Positions 1-5,731 of a DNA stretch of 9,054 nt are shown here, piece by piece. Origin of the DNA: Anaerolineaceae bacterium. GTDB lineage: Bacteria > Chloroflexota > Anaerolineae > Anaerolineales > Anaerolineaceae. Both the position numbers and the translations under genes were made by a program. Numbering within the stretch: position 1 is the first letter of the stretch; the number at the start of each line of letters is the position of its first letter. The notes beneath the pieces were generated by a model. It saw nothing but the letters and a program-made list of their open reading frames with translations. It ran no database searches and had not been told where the DNA came from. The stretch spans positions 1-9,054 of the forward strand of contig JAUXFJ010000049.1 in assembly GCA_030620065.1 (NCBI GenBank), given 5' to 3'.

Positions 1-16
1 TCCTTTTTTCCGGCAT
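1..16 (-). CDS. Start of a further gene of the BMC operon (cut by the left edge)
   Basis: An ATG at 16-14 opens a frame reading M-P-E-K-R before the window ends. It is preceded by GAGGTG (32-27), a reasonable Shine-Dalgarno sequence about 10 nt upstream, which overlaps the TGA stop of the preceding frame. This stop/SD arrangement resembles the deoC-eutN and rpiB-deoC junctions in the same operon. Five codons are too few to identify the product. A missing BMC component such as a phosphotransacylase, BMC-T shell protein or alcohol dehydrogenase would be expected here, but that is only inference. Confidence 0.4.
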
Positions 17-30
17 TAATGGCACACACC

Positions 31-411
31 TCAGCCTTGTGGGACGCCTGACGGGAATCCGCTGGCTGGTTGTACCAATTCCAGTCCGGTGTGTCGCTCC
101 ATCCGAGCTTTCATGCCTCGTAAGAGAGTGGCCGCACCGATAAAATCCACAACCAGACCATCGTGAACCACCTGTGCAAATTGCCATTCCCAGGCGATGG
201 GATTTCCTGACTCATCCAGAACAGCCGATACCAGATAGTCCGTTCCCAGGTCCCCGCCACCTCGTATTTTTGTGTCGAGGGTGAGGGATACCGGCGCGGC
301 ATCTGCCGATTTTTCTCTCGGCAGAATTACCGTCCGCGTCTGGGCAAGGACCTCAGCAAGTTTCCGAACATCGGTGAATTTGTAGTTACCATCACCAGTT
401 GCTATTCGGGG
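31..411 (-). CDS. Unrecognised 126-codon frame after the shell gene; no standard start codon
   Basis: An open frame runs directly on from the TAA stop of the BMC shell gene, in the same reading frame, to a TGA at 33-31. The translation looks like a real folded protein. It begins PRIATGDGNYKFTDVRKLAE, continues through a stretch with LTLDTKIRGGG and VLDESGNPIAWEWQF, then VVDFIGAATLLRGMKARMER, and ends in a Gly/Pro-rich tail. The pattern suggests alternating strands and one C-terminal helix. I do not recognise the family. No in-frame ATG, GTG or TTG lies early enough to start it; the nearest candidate is ATA at 405-403, with no clear Shine-Dalgarno sequence. The ATG at 392-390 is in another frame and stops after 22 codons. 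It may use a rare start, be read by stop readthrough or frameshift, or be a recently damaged gene. Its place inside the operon suggests a BMC-related role. Confidence 0.5.
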   Translation of the reverse strand, partial: PRIATGDGNYKFTDVRKLAEVLAQTRTVILPREKSADAAPVSLTLDTKIRGGGDLGTDYLVSAVLDESGNPIAWEWQFAQVVHDGLVVDFIGAATLLRGMKARMERHTGLELVQPASGFPSGVPQG

Positions 412-744
412 TTATTTGCTTTTTGCTTTTGTGGTACGCCCGGCAAAGCTACCTTTGCTGGAATTCGGCAGGATCATTTCTACGTCAGCATGCGGGCGAG
501 GAATGATATGTACCGAGACCAGTTCACCAACACGCTTGGCTGCAGCAGCACCAGCATCTGTGGCAGCCTTTACAGCGCCAACATCGCCGCGCACCATTAC
601 GGTGACGAACCCTCCGCCGACATATTCAGAGCCAATCAAAACCACGTTAGCGGCCTTAACCATCGCATCTGCAGCTTCCACAGAGCCGACCAGGCCTTTC
701 GTTTCAACCATACCCAGAGCAATTAAAGATGTATCTAAAGCCAT
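412..744 (-). CDS. BMC-H hexameric microcompartment shell protein (PduA/CsoS1 type)
   Basis: This 110-residue protein has a single BMC domain and is very similar to PduA-type shell proteins. Such proteins form flat hexamers that tile the facets of the microcompartment, with a central pore for small metabolites. Hallmarks are ALGMVETKG (9-17), EAADAMVKAANV (23-34) with the hexamer-edge lysine K30, the pore loop G43-G44-G45, VMVRGDVGAVKAATDAGAAA (49-68) and HIIPRPH (about 79-85). The C-terminal tail (GRTTKAKSK) is basic. PduA has G-S-G in the pore loop; the serine is glycine here, which may widen the pore or change its polarity. The ATG at 744-742 follows a strong SD (GGAAGG, 755-750, 5 nt spacing). 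It lies 44 nt downstream of the aldehyde dehydrogenase gene. This is the only facet protein in the window, so other shell genes are expected outside it. Confidence 0.96.
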   Translation of the reverse strand: MALDTSLIALGMVETKGLVGSVEAADAMVKAANVVLIGSEYVGGGFVTVMVRGDVGAVKAATDAGAAAAKRVGELVSVHIIPRPHADVEMILPNSSKGSFAGRTTKAKSK

Positions 745-788
745 TTTTTCCTTCCTTTCCTACCTAAAGAATTTTAGTAATAAGAATG

Positions 789-2246
789 CTAATTACTACC
801 TAGAATTTCACTAACAACTTGCTTGACAACCCGTTCCAGTTCCTCGAAAGTTGGTCTTTCCGCTGGTTCTCCGGGCATAAAAACCTCTGGAGGAGGTGCA
901 TTAGTCTCATATGCCAGACGTTTAATATTAATAAGGTGGTAAGCTGTAATATTATCGCCAGTGATGGCACCACCCAAACCACCTGATCCCAGTGTCATTG
1001 AGGGCATTACACCAGTAGTCAAGCCAATGGCTCCGCATGTGCCCATAGTATTGACCAGGATGCGAAATACCGGTTTTTCCAGTCCGAAGGCCATGATGAC
1101 CTTCTCATCAGTGGCGTAGATAATCTGGGTATGACCCAATCCGCCAGTCTTGATGATAGCAATTGATGTCTCACAACCTTGTTCCCATCCGTCTGCCTCA
1201 TACCAACCCAACACAGTAGTCAACTTTTCATGTGATAGCGGTTCATCTCGTCCAACTTTTGTCAGAGGTACCACTAGAATGCGAGTCCCTTGCGGCACCT
1301 GGAATCCTGCTACCTCAGCCACATAAGGAGCAGATTTGCCCACCACAACTGTGTTGATAGCCCCGTTTGGGTGGAACAGAGTATGGCGTAGGGCGTCAGT
1401 TTCTTGCTGGTTTGTAAAGTAGGCGCCTTCTGCCTGCATGAGTTTGGCTAATTTACTGGCAATGGGTAAGTCAGCCACCACAGACTGCTCAGAGGCACAA
1501 ATGGTGGAATAGTCAAAGGATTTGGAAGCGACGATGTACCGGGCAGCTTTTTCAAGATCTGCGGACCGATCAACATAGACCGGAACATTACCTGGACCAA
1601 CGCCGTAAGCTGGTTTCCCGGTTGAGTGTGCTGCACGAACCATGGACGTACCGCCCGTTGCCAGGATGATGGACGTCTGAGGATGGGTCATCAATTCCTG
1701 AGTGCCAGGCAGGGAAACCTGTTGTATGCAGTTGATCAAGCCCTTGGGCGCGCCAGCATTTTCAGCAGCTTGTGCCATGGTTTGGGCGGCTTCATAAGTG
1801 CAGCGTGCCGCTGAGGGGTGCGGTGAAAAAACGATCGCATTACGTGCTTTTATGGCGATTAATGCTTTAAATAATGTGGTCGAAGTTGGGTTAGTGGAAG
1901 GCACGAGTGCCGCTACCACGCCCATCGGCCAGGCAATTTCATATAGGCGGCGGGCTGGATCATGCCGGATTACGCCAACAGTTTTGAGATCTTTGATGCT
2001 TTCCCAGACCACACGTGAGCTAAATTCGTTTTTAAGTTTTTTATGAGCAGCGACACCGAAACCGGTTTCCTCCTGTGCCATCCGCCCCAAGCGTTCCGAG
2101 GCTTGCACGCCTGCGGCAGCCATCGCCGCGCAAATCCGATCCACATCTACCTGCGAAGCCTGGCTCCAAACTTTCCAAGCCTTTTGGGCGGCAGTGACCA
2201 GGTCACGTGATTCCTGTATTGAGGCGAGATCTTTATCAAAACCCAT
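789..2246 (-). CDS. CoA-acylating aldehyde dehydrogenase, BMC cargo (PduP/EutE-like)
   Basis: This 485-residue protein belongs to the acylating aldehyde dehydrogenase family that oxidises acetaldehyde or propionaldehyde with NAD+ and CoA to the acyl-CoA. It is the signature enzyme of most metabolosomes. The catalytic cysteine is C250 in STICASEQS. Other family features are PSTNPTSTT (116-124) and the glycine-rich YGVGPGNVPVY (214-224). After the catalytic domain comes a Pro-rich linker (NAPPPEVFMPGEPAERP) and a final amphipathic helix, FEELERVVKQVVSEIL, just before the C terminus. This linker-plus-helix is the typical layout of a C-terminal encapsulation peptide. The ATG follows AGGA with about 8 nt spacing and lies 21 nt after eutN. 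In this operon the likely substrate is acetaldehyde released by DeoC. The exact aldehyde cannot be read from the sequence alone. Confidence 0.95.
   Translation of the reverse strand: MGFDKDLASIQESRDLVTAAQKAWKVWSQASQVDVDRICAAMAAAGVQASERLGRMAQEETGFGVAAHKKLKNEFSSRVVWESIKDLKTVGVIRHDPARRLYEIAWPMGVVAALVPSTNPTSTTLFKALIAIKARNAIVFSPHPSAARCTYEAAQTMAQAAENAGAPKGLINCIQQVSLPGTQELMTHPQTSIILATGGTSMVRAAHSTGKPAYGVGPGNVPVYVDRSADLEKAARYIVASKSFDYSTICASEQSVVADLPIASKLAKLMQAEGAYFTNQQETDALRHTLFHPNGAINTVVVGKSAPYVAEVAGFQVPQGTRILVVPLTKVGRDEPLSHEKLTTVLGWYEADGWEQGCETSIAIIKTGGLGHTQIIYATDEKVIMAFGLEKPVFRILVNTMGTCGAIGLTTGVMPSMTLGSGGLGGAITGDNITAYHLINIKRLAYETNAPPPEVFMPGEPAERPTFEELERVVKQVVSEILGSN
792..854 (-). other. Predicted C-terminal encapsulation peptide of the aldehyde dehydrogenase
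   Basis: Residues about 465-485 form an amphipathic helix with hydrophobic residues at i, i+3/4 and i+7 (L..VV..VV..IL), joined by a Pro-rich linker. Short helices of this kind are known to recruit cargo enzymes to the inner face of BMC shells. The assignment rests on pattern and context. Confidence 0.75.
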
Positions 2247-2267
2247 AAGATTTTCCTGTCAATCAGC

Positions 2268-2558
2268 TTATGACTTACGAAATACCACTTTACCATCTAC
2301 TTCCAGCGAATCGATAATTGCCATGATGACAGCATCAACGGGTGTGTCTTTGGTGATGGCGGTTTGTCGAGCAGATGATCCGGCACTGGTCAGGACTAAT
2401 TCTCCATTTCCCGCACCGATGGTATCCACGGCAACAAAGGGTTTCCCGATCAGTTCGCCGCGCTCGTCCGTCTGGCAGACAATAAGCAGTTTGCGGGAGA
2501 CCAGTTTTTCATCCTTGATGGTGGAGACAGTCGTCCCAATCACTCTGGCAATCAACAT
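2268..2558 (-). CDS. eutN: BMC-P pentameric vertex protein (EutN/CcmL family)
   Basis: This 96-residue protein has the EutN/CcmL (BMC-P) fold. It starts MLIARVIGTTVSTIKDEKL and contains KLLIVCQ (23-29), VAVDTIGAGNGELVLTSAGS (about 42-61) and the C-terminal AIIDSLEVDGKVVF. Five copies form the pentamer that caps each vertex of the icosahedral shell. The length matches the family (about 85-100). The ATG at 2558-2556 follows AGGAG, which overlaps the TAG stop of deoC (TAGGAG), so translation of the two genes is probably coupled. Upstream is deoC (10 nt), downstream the aldehyde dehydrogenase (21 nt). Confidence 0.95.
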   Translation of the reverse strand: MLIARVIGTTVSTIKDEKLVSRKLLIVCQTDERGELIGKPFVAVDTIGAGNGELVLTSAGSSARQTAITKDTPVDAVIMAIIDSLEVDGKVVFRKS

Positions 2559-2568
2559 AGCCGTACTC

Positions 2569-3495
2569 CTAATAGTTTTTTACCGCTGCTGTGGGGACTG
2601 CAGGGATTGCTTCATGGCTGGGGCCCTGGATGATTTTCACCCCGGCACTGGCGCCGATGCGTGTTGCACCAGCTTTGATCATGTTCTCGGCATCCTCATA
2701 GGTTCTGACTCCGCCAGCTGCCTTTACGCCCATTTCCGGTCCAACTACGCGCCGCATCAGGGCTACGTCGTTGATCGTGGCTCCCCCGCTGGCAAAGCCT
2801 GTGGATGTTTTGACGAAATCTGCACCAGCCTCTTTTGATAGCAGACAAATAATGGTTTTTTCTTCATCAGTAAGCAGGACTGCTTCAATAATGACCTTGA
2901 CAATAGCCCCGCGGGCATGCGCTGTGCTGACAACACCGCAGATATCTCTGGCTACCAACTCCAGATCGCGAGCTTTTAATGCTCCGATATTGGCGACCAT
3001 GTCAATCTCGGTTGCGCCATGGTCGATTGCATTCTGAGTTTCAAAGACTTTCACTTCCGGTGCTGTTGCACCCAGAGGAAAACCGATGACTGTGCAAACC
3101 TTTACCTGCGATCCCTTGAGAAGCTGAGCACATAACTGCACCCAGGTGGGGTTAACGCAAACGGATGCGAAACCGTGCTTACGGGCTTCGAAGCATAGTT
3201 GAGCAATCTGATCCTGTGTAGCATCTGGTTTTAGCAGTGTGTGGTCAATCATATTGGTGAGATCCGCATTATTAGGGATGACGCCAAGTGTGGATGATAT
3301 CCGCTCTGCCCCAGCGCTGATGACATTCCCAGCCTGGTCAAAACAGGTTGTGACGCACAGCGAATCAGAACAATCGGTTTTGCACTGACTGCCTTCCGGA
3401 AATTTTTTCCACTCCTGCTTTTCCATCATTGCGGCCAGTACTTCATGCGTGATGATCTCTACGAGTTGTACTACTGTGTTTCGGTCAGTTAACAT
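2569..3495 (-). CDS. deoC: Deoxyribose-phosphate aldolase (DERA), BMC-targeted form with N-terminal extension
   Basis: DeoC is a class I aldolase that splits 2-deoxy-D-ribose 5-phosphate into glyceraldehyde 3-phosphate and acetaldehyde. The catalytic domain starts near residue 78 (DLTNMIDHTLLKPDAT). It contains EIDMVANIG (163-171, with D165 matching the E. coli proton-relay Asp102), VKTSTGF (228-234, Schiff-base lysine K229) and GVKAAGGVRT (256-265, K258 matching Lys201). The protein also ends in a tyrosine, as does E. coli DERA. At 308 residues it is about 50-90 longer than usual. The extra N-terminal part is an amphipathic helix (about 5-26), a polar linker and four cysteines (C38, C42, C47, C51). 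The helix is a likely encapsulation peptide. The ATG follows GAGGT, just after the rpiB TAG stop, 7 nt away. Product and operon fit an acetaldehyde-processing microcompartment. Confidence 0.96.
   Translation of the reverse strand: MLTDRNTVVQLVEIITHEVLAAMMEKQEWKKFPEGSQCKTDCSDSLCVTTCFDQAGNVISAGAERISSTLGVIPNNADLTNMIDHTLLKPDATQDQIAQLCFEARKHGFASVCVNPTWVQLCAQLLKGSQVKVCTVIGFPLGATAPEVKVFETQNAIDHGATEIDMVANIGALKARDLELVARDICGVVSTAHARGAIVKVIIEAVLLTDEEKTIICLLSKEAGADFVKTSTGFASGGATINDVALMRRVVGPEMGVKAAGGVRTYEDAENMIKAGATRIGASAGVKIIQGPSHEAIPAVPTAAVKNY
3418..3495 (-). other. Predicted N-terminal encapsulation peptide of DeoC
   Basis: Residues 1-26 include TVVQLVEIITHEVLAAM, an amphipathic helix with the V/L/I spacing seen in the C-terminal helix of the aldehyde dehydrogenase. 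A polar linker follows before the aldolase domain. Ordinary DeoC proteins lack this segment. The function is inferred from pattern and operon context. Confidence 0.72.
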
Positions 3496-3502
3496 AGTAC
3501 CT

Positions 3503-4102
3503 CTATTTCATATACTGCTTTTCGATCGCTATGATCTTGTTGACCCGGCGGGCGTGTCGATCCCCGCCGAATTCTGTAGTTAGCCAGGTCTTTACGATCT
3601 GCTTGGCAAGATTTAAACCGATCAATCCTGCTCCCAATGTAAGCACATTTGTATCGTTATGCTCGCGGCTGTTAACCGCAGATGAGTAATCGTAAGCCAT
3701 TCCCGCCCGTACTCCGGGGACTTTATTAGCAACAATGCAGCTCCCAATGCCAGCGCCATCAATCATAATCCCGCGCCAAGCTTTACCGATGCTGACCAGT
3801 TTTGCTGCTTCGTGGGCGAAATCTGGATAATCGACTGACTCTTTATTATTGGTGCCTACATCGATGACTTCAAAACCCAGTTCTTCTATGACGGGTTTGA
3901 GGAGTTCCTTTAAATCAACACCTCCATGATCAGCCCCGATCACAACAATTTTGCGAGCTTCGGTTGAAGACTCAAGCTTGGTAGTTTCCTTGATTGGGAT
4001 GGGGGGAGTAACTGGCGCGCTGGAATCTTGGGAGAGCCCAAGGGCCTGGTTAACTGTCTGTTGGACAATCTGGTGAATTTCCGAGTCATCAAGCGTGTGC
4101 AT
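3503..4102 (-). CDS. rpiB: RpiB/LacAB-type sugar-phosphate isomerase with N-terminal BMC targeting segment
   Basis: RpiB interconverts ribose 5-phosphate and ribulose 5-phosphate; relatives act on allose or galactose 6-phosphates. The isomerase domain begins near residue 50 with VVIGADHGGVDLK (53-65). It contains DYPDFA (91-96), SREHNDTNVLTLG (145-157; H148 matches the catalytic His of E. coli RpiB) and GGDRHARRV (179-187, phosphate-binding arginines). The E. coli catalytic cysteine (ICGTG) is aspartate here (D115 in GIMIDGAGIGSC), and a cysteine sits seven residues later (C122), so substrate or mechanism may differ. At 199 residues it is about 50 longer than usual. The extension holds an amphipathic helix (DSEIHQIVQQTVNQALG) and a Pro-rich linker, a likely encapsulation peptide. 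It is the first gene of the BMC operon. The ATG follows GAGGAAAG (4116-4109). Confidence 0.92.
   Translation of the reverse strand: MHTLDDSEIHQIVQQTVNQALGLSQDSSAPVTPPIPIKETTKLESSTEARKIVVIGADHGGVDLKELLKPVIEELGFEVIDVGTNNKESVDYPDFAHEAAKLVSIGKAWRGIMIDGAGIGSCIVANKVPGVRAGMAYDYSSAVNSREHNDTNVLTLGAGLIGLNLAKQIVKTWLTTEFGGDRHARRVNKIIAIEKQYMK
4031..4102 (-). other. Predicted N-terminal encapsulation peptide of the RpiB-like isomerase
   Basis: Residues 1-24 contain IHQIVQQTVNQALGL, a short amphipathic helix followed by a Ser/Pro/Thr-rich linker up to about residue 48. Free-standing RpiB proteins begin directly with the first beta strand, so this is an added segment. Its hydrophobic spacing resembles the helices of DeoC and the aldehyde dehydrogenase in this operon. 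Confidence 0.7.
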
Positions 4103-4122
4103 TTTTGACTTTCCTCTTCTAC

Positions 4123-4158
4123 TTATAAAGTGGTAATGACCACATTACCACTTTATAA
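4123..4158. promoter_or_regulatory. Operator: perfect 15-bp inverted repeat over the BMC promoter
   Basis: The arms TTATAAAGTGGTAAT (4123-4137) and ATTACCACTTTATAA (4144-4158) are exact reverse complements separated by 6 bp. Nested inside is a second symmetric site, GTGGT-AATG-ACCAC (4130-4143), which resembles operators of HutC/NagR/DasR-type GntR regulators (TGGT...ACCA). The repeat overlaps the predicted -10 box and transcription start, the classical position for a repressor. The GntR/UTRA gene starting its coding end 90 bp away is the obvious candidate to bind it. Binding itself is inferred. Confidence 0.85.
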
Positions 4159-4183
4159 TAACACAAGATAAGTGAAAAGTCAA
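4155..4183 (-). promoter_or_regulatory. Sigma70-type promoter of the BMC operon
   Basis: On the minus strand TTGACT (4183-4178) and TATTAT (4160-4155) are separated by exactly 17 bp. Each differs from the consensus at one position. The start of transcription would fall near 4148, inside the inverted repeat, about 45 nt before the rpiB start codon. The promoter reads into rpiB and away from the regulator gene's 3' end. Confidence 0.78.
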
Positions 4184-4194
4184 GCCAAGAATGT

Positions 4195-4208
4195 GCGGTG
4201 TGCACCAC
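4195..4208. promoter_or_regulatory. Possible auxiliary operator upstream of the -35 box
   Basis: GCGGT-GTGC-ACCAC matches the nested operator core GTGGT-NNNN-ACCAC at nine of ten half-site positions. Its centre lies about 61-65 bp from the main operator, roughly six helical turns, so cooperative binding or looping is conceivable. Apart from this site and the promoter, the 145-bp gap (4103-4247) shows only AT-rich sequence and no clear terminator after the regulator gene. Confidence 0.35.
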
Positions 4209-4247
4209 AAAATAATATGTAGTTATTGGGGATAAGAGAGAAACAAG

Positions 4248-4988
4248 TTAGCGGGTTAGCTTAGCGAAGTAACGGTAGCGATCTCCCCGATATAAGATCT
4301 TGACGAATTCCATTACGCGGCGGTATTGGGAGTATGTTGTCCGTTCACTGAGCAGCAAGGGGCTGCCAGGTTTGATTTGTAAGAGCGAGGCTTCTAAAGG
4401 AGTGGCAAGGGTTACTTCCAATGTCTCGTCTGCTTCGGTTGGAATGAGGTGAAACTTTTCCTGGAGCATTTGATATATGGAGCCGTATTCTTCCAACTCC
4501 TCACGCGAAATAGTTTGCCCTTCTGACAATATGTAATAAGAGGTTTGCAGCCCCATGGGGATCCCATCTCCCAGACGCAGGCGCTCAATGCGAAATACCT
4601 GCTTGCACTCCTCAGGCAACTCCAAATGCGAGCGGACTTTGGTGGAAGGTTGAACATAACCGATTTCAAGGATCTTCTGCCCGGGGATGATTCCGCGCTG
4701 TTTCATGTCCTCGCTAAAACTTGTAAGTTCCGAGATCCTTTTTTGCAGCTTTTGAGGTGAAACAAAAGTACCTCGCCCGTGTTCGCGATAAAGAAAGCCT
4801 TGACGAATGAGCAGGTCGATAGCCCGCCGGATGGTTGTCCGGCTGACGGAATAGATCTCCTCTAGTTGCCGCTCGGAAGGAATTGGCTGGTGAGCTTCGA
4901 ATTTACCCCCCGCGATGCGCTCCCGCAGGATGTTGGCCAGTTGGTGGTATCTGGGTAAGAAACCGTTGGGATCAATCGTTTTCTGCAT
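4248..4988 (-). CDS. GntR-family (HutC/UTRA) transcription regulator, likely repressor of the BMC operon
   Basis: This 246-residue protein has an N-terminal winged helix-turn-helix and a C-terminal UTRA effector domain. The DNA-binding part (about 10-76) includes IPSERQLEEIYSVSRTTIRR (36-55) and the wing REHGRGTFV (68-76). The UTRA domain (about 88-240) includes LTSFSEDMKQRG and the strand pattern ending SERTTYSQYRRVMEFVKILY. UTRA domains bind small ligands, often sugar phosphates or amino-acid derivatives. The neighbouring deoC/rpiB operon suggests a pentose or deoxypentose phosphate, but the ligand cannot be read from the sequence. The gene lies 20 nt after lepB, with a weak SD, so it may be co-transcribed with the housekeeping genes. 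It ends 145 bp before rpiB, beside a palindromic operator. HutC-type regulators are usually repressors released by their ligand. Confidence 0.9.
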   Translation of the reverse strand: MQKTIDPNGFLPRYHQLANILRERIAGGKFEAHQPIPSERQLEEIYSVSRTTIRRAIDLLIRQGFLYREHGRGTFVSPQKLQKRISELTSFSEDMKQRGIIPGQKILEIGYVQPSTKVRSHLELPEECKQVFRIERLRLGDGIPMGLQTSYYILSEGQTISREELEEYGSIYQMLQEKFHLIPTEADETLEVTLATPLEASLLQIKPGSPLLLSERTTYSQYRRVMEFVKILYRGDRYRYFAKLTR

Positions 4989-5008
4989 TTTATTCCGATC
5001 TTGGTAGT

Positions 5009-5701
5009 TTATTGAGCAGCCTGAACCAGATCAGGTATATTCAATGATTGTATTCTGTCAAGGGGCCAATAAATGAAAATGGCTTCACCGACCATATCTT
5101 CCATCGATACGAATCCCCACTGATGCGAATCAGAGGAATTATTACGATTGTCGCCAAGCACAAAATATTTCCCGTCGGGGACAGTCCATGTGCCTTCGTA
5201 TGTTGGTGGAGCAGCGATATACGGTTCGTTAAGGGCGAAATCATTGATGTAAACAACCCCTTCGGAGATATGTACCACATCACCGGGCAAACCGATCAGC
5301 CGTTTGATATAGTCTTCGTTTGGGTTACCCTGGTAATGAAACACGACAATATCACCATGATCAGGAGATCCCAATTTAAAAGCAAGCTTATTGACCAGGA
5401 GCAATTCACCAGGCTGCAAAGTTGGTTTCATGCTGATATTTTCGACTATTACTCTGGAAGAAATCGCATTGATCCCTAAAAAGAGTACCAAAGCTAAAAG
5501 AATTGTTTCAATACTGTCGATCAATAACCCCAGCCAGGCAGAACGTTTCTTGCCAGGTTCTTTTACAGGAGCTTCGGGGGTTAATTGAGTTTGATAGTTG
5601 TCCAAAATATACTCGGTTCCGTTTATGTTTTTTATGATTATACGGTTACTTCCATTGACTCGCAAGGGGGAGAAGGTATTTTGTCGTAAATAAGTAAACA
5701 C
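5009..5701 (-). CDS. lepB: Signal peptidase I
   Basis: LepB cleaves signal peptides from exported proteins at the outer face of the cytoplasmic membrane. The membrane anchor is at about 57-78 (LGLLIDSIETILLALVLFLG). Box B ISMKPTLQPGE (89-99) carries the nucleophile S90. YIKRLIGLPGD (131-141) carries the general base K133. Box E is GDNRNNSSDS (183-192). At 230 residues it fits Gram-positive-type single-anchor enzymes. The start is a GTG (5701-5699) without a clear SD, and about 55 residues of polar sequence precede the anchor, longer than usual, so the true N terminus is uncertain. It lies 30 nt after der. A small hairpin (TTCAG-AAAAA-CTGAA) sits just before the start and could influence initiation. 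Confidence 0.95.
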   Translation of the reverse strand: MFTYLRQNTFSPLRVNGSNRIIIKNINGTEYILDNYQTQLTPEAPVKEPGKKRSAWLGLLIDSIETILLALVLFLGINAISSRVIVENISMKPTLQPGELLLVNKLAFKLGSPDHGDIVVFHYQGNPNEDYIKRLIGLPGDVVHISEGVVYINDFALNEPYIAAPPTYEGTWTVPDGKYFVLGDNRNNSSDSHQWGFVSMEDMVGEAIFIYWPLDRIQSLNIPDLVQAAQ

Positions 5702-5731
5702 TTTCAGTTTTTCTGAAGCTGCAAGTACAGG

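Noticed and set aside
111..302. Minus-strand 63-codon frame with an ATG near the left edge
   Set aside because: It overlaps the better protein-like frame 31-411 in another phase and has an unlikely Trp/Arg-rich composition.
327..392. ATG at 392-390 as the start of the unknown gene after BMC-H
   Set aside because: It is in a different frame and meets a TAA after 22 codons; it could matter only with a frameshift, for which no slippery site is evident.
416..814. Plus-strand open frame of 132 codons opposite the BMC-H gene
   Set aside because: It is the antisense shadow of a clearly conserved shell gene, with no SD and no recognisable protein.
2194..2838. Plus-strand open frame of 214 codons opposite eutN and deoC
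   Set aside because: It crosses two genuine minus-strand genes and their junction; composition is that of an antisense shadow and no family features are seen.
4209..4247. Terminator after the regulator gene
   Set aside because: No stable GC-rich hairpin with a T run was found; the region is simply AT-rich.
5702..5731. Small hairpin before lepB as a transcription terminator
   Set aside because: The stem is only about 5 bp and AT-rich, too weak; at most it affects translation start.
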